The notes under the pieces are model-generated. The model made no database searches. It was not told the origin of the DNA and saw only the letters and a list, made by a program, of their open reading frames with translations. Below, one piece after another: positions 36,902 through 45,240 of a DNA stretch of 64,000 bases. The DNA is from Candidatus Kapaibacterium sp. (GTDB taxonomy: Bacteria > Bacteroidota > Ignavibacteria > Kapaibacteriales > JAEUSM01). Each line of letters begins with the position of its first letter. Position 1 is the stretch's first letter. The translations under genes and the position numbers were made by a program. Where the stretch lies: contig JAEUSM010000016.1 of the NCBI GenBank assembly GCA_016788785.1, positions 83,548-147,547 on the forward strand, written 5' to 3'.

Positions 36902-37639
36902 ATGATACTTTACGGAAGAAATCCAGTCAAAGAAGCAATAGTTGCAAATCAAAAAATTGAAAAAATCTACATCCAATATGGTACACAAGGTGCTGGAATT
37001 GATGAAATTTACACCCATGCAAAGAAGAATCATATTCCAATTTCCACAATGGATAAACGAAAGTTTATTGATTTTGCAAAAACAAATGGAATCAATATTG
37101 ATTCCTCACAAGGTGTCATTGCAGTTACTCCGTTAGTGAAGTTTTTAACATTAGAAGAACTGATAACGCTTTCCTTTGAATCAGAATCAAAAACTATTGT
37201 TGCTGTAGATGGCATAACAGACCCGCAGAATTTGGGAGCAATCATCCGAACTATAGAATGTTCTGGTGCTATTGGACTTATATTACCGGAGTCTAATTCC
37301 TCGCCTATTAATCCCACAGTAGCAAAAGCTTCTGCTGGTGCTTTGGCACATTGTACTATTGCAAAAGTTCATTCTCTTCCAATAGCTTTGAAAGATATTG
37401 CAAATGCAGGTTTCAAAATCATTGGAACAGATGCAAATAGTACCACAATGTATAACCAGATTGATTATTCAGAACCACATTGTATCATCATTGGTTCAGA
37501 AGGTTTTGGAATGCAGTCACAGGTTAAAAAACAGTGTACTCAATTAGTTTCTTTACCGCTCAAAGGAAAAGTTGATTCACTGAATGCGAGTGTTACAGCT
37601 GGAATTATGCTCTATGAAGTACTACGACAAAAGGGATGA
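36902..37639 (+). CDS. rlmB: 23S rRNA 2'-O-methyltransferase RlmB (TrmH/SpoU family)
   Basis: 245 aa. The N-terminal substrate-binding domain (LYGRNPVKEAI) precedes the SPOUT fold. Motif 1 is VDGITDPQNLGAIIRTIECSG, motif 2 IIGSEGFGM and motif 3 LPLKGKVDSLNASVTAGIMLYE, which together form the knot. RlmB makes Gm2251 in 23S rRNA; other TrmH-family targets are possible. The gene is divergent from rimO across a 202-bp gap that has no clear promoter consensus, only a TTATTTGTG-like box. Confidence 0.92.
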   Translation: MILYGRNPVKEAIVANQKIEKIYIQYGTQGAGIDEIYTHAKKNHIPISTMDKRKFIDFAKTNGINIDSSQGVIAVTPLVKFLTLEELITLSFESESKTIVAVDGITDPQNLGAIIRTIECSGAIGLILPESNSSPINPTVAKASAGALAHCTIAKVHSLPIALKDIANAGFKIIGTDANSTTMYNQIDYSEPHCIIIGSEGFGMQSQVKKQCTQLVSLPLKGKVDSLNASVTAGIMLYEVLRQKG

Positions 37640-37725
37640 TAATTCTTTCGAAGCTTACCGAAATCTTCAATGAAATGAACATTTATACGTTCTTAGTGAT
37701 TGAAACTATAGTAAAACAACATCTA

Positions 37726-38541
37726 ATGAAAACACCTACTTTTCTTGTAATATTAATTTCTGTTTTAGTAGTATCTTCTTGCAGTTCGACAAAAACTGTT
37801 CAAAAGGAAAATGTTACAACATTGAAAAAAGAAGTACCTGTAGTTTCTCAAGAAACTAAAAAGGAAAGTGAAAATAATCAGTTGTATTATTTTTCTAAGG
37901 ATAAATTACGTCAATTAGAAATTAACGGAAAAATAGTTTCAACTGTTGATGGTTCAAAGCAAAGTGCTTCTACGTCTGTTTTAGTAAAAGAACGCGATTC
38001 CATCGGTATGACAATTTTTGGTCCCTTTGGTATTTTAGTAGGCCAATTAATGGCATCACCCGCAAATTTTATGTTCTACAATGCGTTTGGAAATGAAGTT
38101 ATCGAAGGTGAACCATCTTCTGCTAATATAAATTCTGTCACTGGAATGCCAATTTCTTTTGATGATATTATGACATTACTTCGTGGTGAAGTTCCTTTTG
38201 GAATGAAGGGTTATCAAAAAGTGAAAACATTAGAATCTGGTGAGACTTTGTACTCATTCAAAGATCAAACACAAACTCATTTTGTTACAACTGCAGTAAA
38301 TGGTAATGATATCTCACAGTATCAACGTAAAAACAATGATGGAGAATTACTTTTTCACATTCGATATGCAAATTACAAGAATGTGAATAATATATCAGTT
38401 GCAACTGAATCTACCTTACAAATCCCCAAAATGAAAACTTCTATTTCCTTTGTTGCAGATGAAGTTTTCATTAACGAGCCATTTCAATCAAAATTGACCT
38501 TTCCTGTACCCTCCGGTGTTAAACGGAAAAAATTAAACTAA
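37726..38541 (+). CDS. DUF4292 lipoprotein, LolB-like
   Basis: 271 aa from ATG 37726; the ORF extends upstream, but the lipoprotein signal (VILISVLVVSSC) starts here. A polar linker precedes a beta-rich domain with LEINGKIVSTVDGSKQSASTSVLVKERDSIGMTIFGPFGILVGQLMASPANFMFYN, the DUF4292 signature, whose fold resembles LolA/LolB. It is coupled to lptD through TAATG. A role in delivering lipoproteins or assisting outer membrane assembly is a reasonable inference from context, not proven. Confidence 0.8.
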   Translation: MKTPTFLVILISVLVVSSCSSTKTVQKENVTTLKKEVPVVSQETKKESENNQLYYFSKDKLRQLEINGKIVSTVDGSKQSASTSVLVKERDSIGMTIFGPFGILVGQLMASPANFMFYNAFGNEVIEGEPSSANINSVTGMPISFDDIMTLLRGEVPFGMKGYQKVKTLESGETLYSFKDQTQTHFVTTAVNGNDISQYQRKNNDGELLFHIRYANYKNVNNISVATESTLQIPKMKTSISFVADEVFINEPFQSKLTFPVPSGVKRKKLN

Positions 38542-41186
38542 TGTATTTTTTTCGCGAATTAACGATTGTCTTCCCAATCGTTGTAATTTGGTTTTTGTGC
38601 AGTACATTTGCATTTTCCCAGCAAAATGATAGTTCTTCACGACTGAGAATCGAAACAAACGATACAACTTCTCAAGCTGCTCCAAAAAAAAATACATCCT
38701 CTTTGGATACCATTGTTACCTATTATGCTCGAGATACTGCATCATTTTCATTAGGAAAAAAACGATTACGATTAAAGGGAAATTCGAATATAATTTTTGG
38801 CAAACAGAAAATTGAATCGGAAATTATCACGATTTATTTTGATAAATCAGAGTTATATTCAACCTATGGGACTGATACTGCGGGTAAAAATGTTGGTTAT
38901 CCTAAATTCACCGATAATGGCAATGAATATGTAGGTTCCGAAATCTCTTTCAATTTTAAAACCAAAGAAGGTTCTGTTTCGATGGTAGAAACTAAAATTG
39001 GAGAAGGTTACTATTTTGGCTCTAAGATTAAAAAAGTATCTGAAAACGAAGCCTTTATTCAAAATGGATGTTACACAACGTGTGATAAACCTCATCCACA
39101 TTTTTACTTCGGTTCGCCAGAAATGAAGGTAGTTGCAAAAGACAAAATTTTCATCGACCCGGTGATACTCTATGTAGAAGATATGCCCATATTTATGTTA
39201 CCACTCGGATTGTTCTTTCCTTCAAAAGGTGGTACACAGTCGGGAATTATTGTTCCCTCGTATTTTTTCAGTGCAAATCGTGGTGTGGTTTTACAAAATT
39301 TGGGATATTATTTTGCCATTTCTGATTACTTTGATACACAAGTAAATGTCGATATATTTTCTAAGGGTGGGGCATTACTAAAAAGTCATAATCGCTATAA
39401 TATACGAGGCGTAATTGATGGTACAGTACATGCTGAATATGGACAGACCAGACAAAGTTCAGAAGATCCTTTTCTTACAAATTGGTCTTTTGGTTGGCAA
39501 CATAATCAAACGATTGATCCTCAAACAACAGCTACAGCGAATTTGCAATTTTCTTCTGAAGATTTCTTTCGAAATGTAGCTACAGATATAAATTCACGTG
39601 TTACACAAAATCTTCAATCTCGTGCATCATTGTCTACAACTTTTGATAATGGAATGGCATTGAGTATAAATTTGAATCGAGATCAGAACATTATAACCAA
39701 AGAAGTTACCCAGACACTTCCACAAGTGTCTCTTACGATACCGAATTTTTCCCTCTTGAAACCATTTGGTTTACAATCTGAAACAGGTAGTATTAAAGAC
39801 ATACAATTTTCGTACAATCTTGGTAGTTTTTACACCAATAGATCAACTCGATTGAATGATTCAACCTTTGTAAATACGTTTAGTTCTAATATTTCGCATT
39901 CACCTACTATCAATATACTGACGCAAAAATTTGGATTTTTCACTGTAAATCCATTTGTTTCCATGAGAGCTCAGACGTATTTTCGACGTGTAACAAAAAG
40001 TTTTAACACTCAAACAAATTCCGAAACTGAATCATTTGAAAATGGCATTTTCAACGAAGTTTCCTATTCAGTTGGTGCAAATGTTCAAACGACTATTTTT
40101 GGTGTTATCAACCCCAATATCCTTGGTGTATCCTCTATTCGCCATGTGGTTATTCCTTCTATTGGATGGTCATTTTCACCTCAATTGGATAACAATGGTG
40201 CATGGACAAGTTATTTCAATCCGATAACTGAACAGGATGTAGAATATTCTCGATTTTCTAATGACCAAGGTGGTATCACTCCCAGAATTACACAGCAAAA
40301 TCTGAATTATAATGTTATCAACCGATTTGAAATGAAGGTTCAACAAGGTGATACGTTGCCTGACAAACAAGTGGAACTTCTAACAGCAAATGTAACGGGA
40401 AATTATAATTTTGCGGCAGATTCTTTGCAATTTTCAGATATAAATATTTCTTTTCGTACTCCACCAATAGGTTTTTTGAATTTTACAGTCGATTCTAGAT
40501 TTACACCGTACAAAGATACTCCTATTTTCAATAGTAGTGGAGACCGTGTTGGATTTCGAAAAATCAATCAATTTTTAGCGTCCGAAGGGTCACTTCTTCA
40601 TGCTCAAAGTATTCGATTACAAATGTCTGCTTCCATAAATTCTGAAACATTTTCAGGAAGTTCTACCGGAACAACCATTGCTTCTTCAACAATCAATCCA
40701 ATTGGTTCCAACAGAACTGGCAGAACAGTTCCTGATTCTACAGAAAAACAAGACGTTGACAACAATTTAGGTGAAAGATTCAGAAATCGCGTCGAATATG
40801 TACCAGAATATTCAGATTTATTTGGCGAAAATAGTAGTGGTTATACACCATTAGCGTTAAATTGGTCTGCTACAACTTCCATAAACTATGATTACAATCA
40901 TGAATTTCAGTCGGATTTAGTTCGCAGGACTGTTTTGGGTAGTGTCAATTTTTCCTTAAGACCCACACAAACATGGTCTGTAGAAGGAAATTTTTCGTAC
41001 GATTTTATTACTGGAACCGTCATAACTCCCCAAATCAATTTACGAAAAGACCTACACTGTTGGGATCTCATCTTCACATGGACGCCAATTGGATTCAGCC
41101 AAGGATTTTATTTACGATTTGGCATCAAATCTCCACAAATGCGTGATCTCCAATTAGAAAAACGCAGTCTACCAATTTTCAGATAA
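38541..41186 (+). CDS. lptD: LPS-assembly protein LptD, Bacteroidota type
   Basis: 881 aa with an N-terminal signal anchor (FPIVVIWFLCSTFAFS). An OstA/LptA-like beta-jellyroll segment (SLGKKRLRLKGNSNIIF ... IESEIITIYFDKSELY) comes first, then the conserved ILYVEDMPIFMLPLGLFFPSKGGTQSGIIVPSYFF motif and a large beta-barrel with many short amphipathic strands. It ends with a typical outer-membrane strand. It would translocate LPS to the outer leaflet. It overlaps the DUF4292 lipoprotein gene by one base. Confidence 0.9.
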   Translation: MYFFRELTIVFPIVVIWFLCSTFAFSQQNDSSSRLRIETNDTTSQAAPKKNTSSLDTIVTYYARDTASFSLGKKRLRLKGNSNIIFGKQKIESEIITIYFDKSELYSTYGTDTAGKNVGYPKFTDNGNEYVGSEISFNFKTKEGSVSMVETKIGEGYYFGSKIKKVSENEAFIQNGCYTTCDKPHPHFYFGSPEMKVVAKDKIFIDPVILYVEDMPIFMLPLGLFFPSKGGTQSGIIVPSYFFSANRGVVLQNLGYYFAISDYFDTQVNVDIFSKGGALLKSHNRYNIRGVIDGTVHAEYGQTRQSSEDPFLTNWSFGWQHNQTIDPQTTATANLQFSSEDFFRNVATDINSRVTQNLQSRASLSTTFDNGMALSINLNRDQNIITKEVTQTLPQVSLTIPNFSLLKPFGLQSETGSIKDIQFSYNLGSFYTNRSTRLNDSTFVNTFSSNISHSPTINILTQKFGFFTVNPFVSMRAQTYFRRVTKSFNTQTNSETESFENGIFNEVSYSVGANVQTTIFGVINPNILGVSSIRHVVIPSIGWSFSPQLDNNGAWTSYFNPITEQDVEYSRFSNDQGGITPRITQQNLNYNVINRFEMKVQQGDTLPDKQVELLTANVTGNYNFAADSLQFSDINISFRTPPIGFLNFTVDSRFTPYKDTPIFNSSGDRVGFRKINQFLASEGSLLHAQSIRLQMSASINSETFSGSSTGTTIASSTINPIGSNRTGRTVPDSTEKQDVDNNLGERFRNRVEYVPEYSDLFGENSSGYTPLALNWSATTSINYDYNHEFQSDLVRRTVLGSVNFSLRPTQTWSVEGNFSYDFITGTVITPQINLRKDLHCWDLIFTWTPIGFSQGFYLRFGIKSPQMRDLQLEKRSLPIFR

Positions 41187-41199
41187 TAAATTTATTGAC

Positions 41200-41800
41200 A
41201 ATACCCCTCCTTTGGAAGGGTACCACGAAGTGGTGAGGTAGTTTCTTCCGCAAACTCTAGAGACGCAATATTTTGCGTCTCTACAAAAACATGATATCAA
41301 ATTCCCCTCCTATTTTAGGAGGGGTGCCACGTAGTGGCGGGGTGGTATAGCTTCCTGACCACGGAGTGGTCACATATTTACAGAACGAATTCCCAAAAAA
41401 ACTTCTCCCTCCCCCCTTATGGGGAGAGGGTTTGGGAGAGGGGTCATTCTGTATCAATGGGCAGACACATAGGTCTGCCCATTCAATAAATCGAACACTG
41501 AGGCTCTTGAAGTGTAGCGGATGGAATCTGGGTTCCCCACTTGTGGGGTGCCACGAAGTGGCGGGGTGGAATATTCCACAAACCGTAGAGACGAAAATTT
41601 TGCGTCTCTACAAAAACATGATATCTACCTACTGGGGAGAAGGGCATTCAGAATCAATGGGCGAAAAATGTTTCGCCCCTACATCTTCATACTCCCCTCC
41701 TAAATTAGGAAGGGTGCCACGAAGTGGCGGGGTGGTATTACCTTACTAAACCCCTCAGTCCTTCGGACAGCTCTCCTTGAAGGGGAGTAGTTGTAGTTGT
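41200..41800. repeat. Intergenic repeat island 4
   Basis: The longest island. CCCCTCC...GGAGGGG / CACGAAGTGG units lie at 41204-41240, 41303-41346, 41535-41571 and 41693-41737. GAGACGC hairpins are at 41258-41285 and 41587-41611. A CCTCCCCCC...GGGGAGAGGG block is near 41406-41440, AGGTCTGCCC fragments near 41460-41482, and CCCCTCAGTCCTTCGGACAGCTCTCC (antisense to islands 1 and 2) is at 41751-41782. The ORF 41366-41749 is produced by these modules. From 41800 to the promoter at 41859 there is only A/T-rich sequence. Confidence 0.85.
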
Positions 41801-41858
41801 ATTCTAATAATATTTCCATCCTGAATCTATCAAAAAGTGTTTGTTTTTTTTTCTTTGA

Positions 41859-41889
41859 TTGAGATATTACCTATAATGTAGTATTTTTG
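41859..41889 (+). promoter_or_regulatory. Putative promoter of the bestrophin operon
   Basis: TTGA (41859-41862), 19 bp, TATTTTTG (41882-41889) fits the Bacteroidota consensus. The leader to the ATG at 41924 would be about 28 nt. Confidence 0.55.
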
Positions 41890-41923
41890 TAAATTGATAT
41901 GTAAAGTTTTTGAGGTTGTTTTT

Positions 41924-42772
41924 ATGGTACAAACAGAACAGAAGGGTTTGAGAGAACTTATTCGCTTCTGGATTCCTTATTTTATTGGGTGTTTTTTATA
42001 CGGTTGTTTTTTTATTCTGATAGAGTTCAATTATAGTAGTTACATTCACAATGTACCGTCACAAATTGGGAACGTTTTGGGTTTGGCGATTGCCTTCTTT
42101 TTGGGATTTCGTATGAATTCTGCTTATGATCGTTGGTGGGAGGCTCGTAAAATCATCGGTGAAATGTCCAATACTTCTCGTGCTATGTTTTTAAAATTAG
42201 TGTTATTTGTATCTGACCCAAAAAATCTCAAAGATGAGTATCATGGAAAATCTTCTGAATTATCGAAAGAATTTTTACTCCTATTGCAAACATATTTAGA
42301 TAGTATCACTTCTATTTTAAATTCTTCTTCTACAAATCGACCTGAAAAATATTTGTTTACATTGTTGCAACGATTTAAAACGGTTTGTGTAAATGAAAAC
42401 ACATTACCAGTTTTAGATATTTATCAACTGTTTACTGTTTTTTCTGATTCACAAGGTAGAGCAGAACGAATCAAAAATACGCCATTTTTGAAGGTCTATG
42501 CAGCATTTACTAGGGTCTTGATTATTGCGTATATCGTCTTCATTCCACTTTTTGTTGGCGAAATTCATATTAATTTGAATAATTTTAAATGGATTGATTT
42601 TATTTCAATTCCAATTTTGGCATTAATTAGTTCTGTTTTTATGACAATTAACAAATTAGCAATTTTATTCGGTGAACCCTTTACGTTTCCAAGTACAGCT
42701 ATTCCTGTGCAAGAGTTATTTCAAACAACTCTTACCGAATTAGAACAATTACTTCCTGAAAAGAATGGATAA
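41924..42772 (+). CDS. Bestrophin family ion channel
   Basis: 282 aa from ATG 41924, with GAGG 8 nt upstream. The family core is clear: LGLAIAFFLGFRMNSAYDRWWEARKIIGEMSNTSRAM, with two N-terminal TM helices, then a cytoplasmic helical middle and two further TM segments (LIIAYIVFIPLFVGEI and FISIPILALISSVFMTINKLAILFG) followed by EPFTFPS. Bacterial bestrophins form pentameric channels that conduct cations or chloride. It overlaps the next gene by 8 bp, so expression is coupled. Confidence 0.88.
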   Translation: MVQTEQKGLRELIRFWIPYFIGCFLYGCFFILIEFNYSSYIHNVPSQIGNVLGLAIAFFLGFRMNSAYDRWWEARKIIGEMSNTSRAMFLKLVLFVSDPKNLKDEYHGKSSELSKEFLLLLQTYLDSITSILNSSSTNRPEKYLFTLLQRFKTVCVNENTLPVLDIYQLFTVFSDSQGRAERIKNTPFLKVYAAFTRVLIIAYIVFIPLFVGEIHINLNNFKWIDFISIPILALISSVFMTINKLAILFGEPFTFPSTAIPVQELFQTTLTELEQLLPEKNG

Positions 42773-43628
42773 GTTAACCTTTTTTCTATTATTTTTCTTT
42801 TCTATAGTAGTTTCTCCTATTTTTGGACAACCTTCTGTTGATGTTAAATCGTTTGATTGTACCACTTTTTTACGATTCTGTATTGGTAATGATAGCAGTT
42901 CTATTAATTGTCCGTTACAACCTATAAAAGGCAAAAAAAATTTTTTTGAAATACAATGTAAACGTATTTTTTTTGGAGAACAAGTTCTTCGAACAACGAG
43001 TAAACTTTCGGGGTCAATTATTTATGAAGTTCAATTGGAATTGCCTTCATCATCATTTGAGGCATTAGATAAAAAATTATCATTGCAATGTGCAGCAATC
43101 ACCGAAAAAAGAACAAATTCTATTATTACAGAACGCTTTTATTCATTTGTTGACGGATATAGAATCAAGTCTCTATTAATGGGCAATCAAATGATTGTTG
43201 CTATATCTAAACGCGATGAACATTCTCTAATTCAAAATGGCAAATTAGAGTTAATTCCATTTTATGGTTTTGATATTGGAGAACCAACCTCACTTATGCG
43301 AGGTTACGATGTACGAGGTCCAACTCAGCGGTTTTCCTTTCGTCCAAATGCAAGGGTTGCTGGAGTAGAGTTATATTCTCAATTTGTAAAAGTTGATGAA
43401 AAGGGCATTATCAAATCAATGCATTTGGTTACCAATCCTGAAAACAAACAAGATAGTGATGATTTGATAGCATATTTTAAGAAAAATAGTAAGCGTTCAA
43501 AGAAGAAACAATCAGTTGTTGACAAAAACACCTTTCGATTTATCAATGGATATACAATTACTGTTTTAGAAGAAAACAACAAATTATATCATTTTATGAT
43601 TACAAAATCAAATAATAGTAGCAACTAA
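42765..43628 (+). CDS. Exported protein of unknown function
   Basis: 287 aa with a signal peptide (LTFFLLFFFSIVVSPIFG). The mature part is beta-rich, with two Cys near the start (FDCTTFLRFCIGN) and a basic C-terminal stretch (KKNSKRSKKKQSVVDK). A GYDVRGPTQRFSFRPNARVAGVELYSQFVKVDEKGIIKSMHLV segment looks well structured. I recognise no family. It overlaps the bestrophin gene by 8 bp and ends 3 bp before the receiver-kinase gene, so it belongs to that operon and may act in the same pathway. Confidence 0.7.
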   Translation: MDKLTFFLLFFFSIVVSPIFGQPSVDVKSFDCTTFLRFCIGNDSSSINCPLQPIKGKKNFFEIQCKRIFFGEQVLRTTSKLSGSIIYEVQLELPSSSFEALDKKLSLQCAAITEKRTNSIITERFYSFVDGYRIKSLLMGNQMIVAISKRDEHSLIQNGKLELIPFYGFDIGEPTSLMRGYDVRGPTQRFSFRPNARVAGVELYSQFVKVDEKGIIKSMHLVTNPENKQDSDDLIAYFKKNSKRSKKKQSVVDKNTFRFINGYTITVLEENNKLYHFMITKSNNSSN

Positions 43629-43631
43629 ACT

Positions 43632-44762
43632 ATGCAAGAAAAATTTGGACATATATTAGTTGTAGAAGATGACCCACAATTACAATCTCAGATTTCTGAA
43701 ATACTCCAATTTGAGGGTTACACTATTTCTGTTGCTTCCAATGGTTTTGAAGGAGTTAAAAAAGCATTTTCTTTACAACCTGATTTGATACTTTCCGATA
43801 TTTCAATGCCTGATTGCAATGGATTTGAGTTTTTGGAACAACTGCAATCAAATCAGAAAACATCGGTTATTCCATTTTTATTTTTGACTGCTAATTCGGA
43901 TTTGGATTCTATTAAAACTGGTAAATCGTTGGGAGCTGATGATTATTTGCTCAAACCTTTTGATCAGGAAGAATTATTACTATCCGTTAAAAACAGATTA
44001 AACAAAAGCTTACGAACAAAAACTATTGCTAAAAAAGAAGCTTCTCAACAACTTGAACAAGTTCGATATACTGTTTCTGCAGCAATGCCACATGAATTTC
44101 GAACTCCTCTTTCGTCTATATTAGGTATTTCAGAGCTACTTCGTGATCGAGCTAAACAGTACAAACCTTCAAAAGTCTCAGAATATTCAGAAATGATTTT
44201 TGATGCTGGAAAACGTTTAGAACGGCTTTTGGAAAACTATGTACTGTATACCAACTTAGCTTTTGAATTTGATTCTAACACTATTTCTGTTGAACCAAAA
44301 GGAATATGGGATGTGACTGAGTCAATAGAGTTTGAGATAGATGAAGTTATTGAAAATTTATCAAAACAATACGACAGAACAAATGATGTTGCAACTTCTA
44401 TAACTGACAAATCAGTCGCTGTTTCATCAACTGTTTTTCGAAAAATAGTTACGGAAATTCTTGATAACGCTTTTAAATTCAGCGAAGAAGGTGATATCAT
44501 TCGTCTGGAAACAGCTGAAACTAAAGAACATATCGTAGTTACTATAACGGACAAAGGATGTGGTATGACGAAGGATGAATTGGGTAAATTAGGTGCTTTT
44601 GTTCAGCATAATCGTGATTTAATGGAACAACAAGGCTCTGGGTTGGGTTTCACAATAGCATCTATGCTGGCTCAAAAAAATGGTTGTAGAATAGAAGTTA
44701 CCAGTGAAAAAAATTCTTTTTGTGAAGTAATAATTTACTTTCCCAAAGTTGATGAAGAATAA
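43632..44762 (+). CDS. Receiver-histidine kinase (REC-HisKA-HATPase)
   Basis: 376 aa. Receiver domain first (residues about 5-125): acidic pair VEDDP, phospho-acceptor Asp in DLILSDISMP, and Lys in LLKPFDQEE. A coiled linker then leads to HisKA with AMPHEFRTPLSSILGI (phosphorylatable His) and a HATPase domain with N box EILDNAFKFS, G1 DKGCGM and G2 GSGLGFTIA. All catalytic residues appear intact. No membrane segment or other sensor is present, so it is cytoplasmic, and its kinase may be controlled by phosphorylation of its own receiver. Confidence 0.92.
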   Translation: MQEKFGHILVVEDDPQLQSQISEILQFEGYTISVASNGFEGVKKAFSLQPDLILSDISMPDCNGFEFLEQLQSNQKTSVIPFLFLTANSDLDSIKTGKSLGADDYLLKPFDQEELLLSVKNRLNKSLRTKTIAKKEASQQLEQVRYTVSAAMPHEFRTPLSSILGISELLRDRAKQYKPSKVSEYSEMIFDAGKRLERLLENYVLYTNLAFEFDSNTISVEPKGIWDVTESIEFEIDEVIENLSKQYDRTNDVATSITDKSVAVSSTVFRKIVTEILDNAFKFSEEGDIIRLETAETKEHIVVTITDKGCGMTKDELGKLGAFVQHNRDLMEQQGSGLGFTIASMLAQKNGCRIEVTSEKNSFCEVIIYFPKVDEE

Positions 44763-45159
44763 TCAAAACATACGATTTGAAAAGAACACCATTTCCATTG
44801 ATTGTCTCGTAGAAATATATGTTGAAATTGGTTGGGGTACAATCGATGATTATTGCAAATTGCACCATATTCCCAAAAATGAAACCTGTCAGTATTTTTC
44901 ACTATTTGTTGACGACTGTTTAGTTGGTTTTTCTAAGGTTCTAACTGATAATTTCTCTTTTTCTATTATTGTCGAAGTAATCATCAAACCTAATTTCCAA
45001 CGAAAAGGGTTTGGTTCGATTCTTTTAGATTATACAGAACGCCAAATTCCAACAAACCATGCATTTGTTCATGCAATTCATGGAAATGAAGATTTTTTTC
45101 TACAAAGAAACTTCAAAGAAACTCCTCATTATCATTTGTTTTTGAAGAAATTACAGTAA
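44752..45159 (+). CDS. GNAT family N-acetyltransferase
   Basis: 135 aa from ATG 44752, overlapping the receiver-kinase gene by 11 bp; an in-frame TTG one codon earlier was rejected. A single compact GNAT domain: strand VDDCLVGFSKVL, then motif A VIIKPNFQRKGFGSILLDYTE with the acetyl-CoA-binding QRKGFG loop, then an aromatic C-terminus. Substrate unknown; position in a signalling operon does not reveal it. Confidence 0.82.
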   Translation: MKNNQNIRFEKNTISIDCLVEIYVEIGWGTIDDYCKLHHIPKNETCQYFSLFVDDCLVGFSKVLTDNFSFSIIVEVIIKPNFQRKGFGSILLDYTERQIPTNHAFVHAIHGNEDFFLQRNFKETPHYHLFLKKLQ

Positions 45160-45240
45160 TTTTTTGTATTTTGCAATATGATGAAAATTCATAATAATTC
45201 AATTATTCCCATAGTTTCATTGCTTTAAACAAAAACAATT

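Noticed and set aside
41366..41749. 127-codon ORF on the plus strand
   Set aside because: Composed of the CACGAAGTGG, GAGACGC and CCTCCCC modules, with no plausible start signal or domain.
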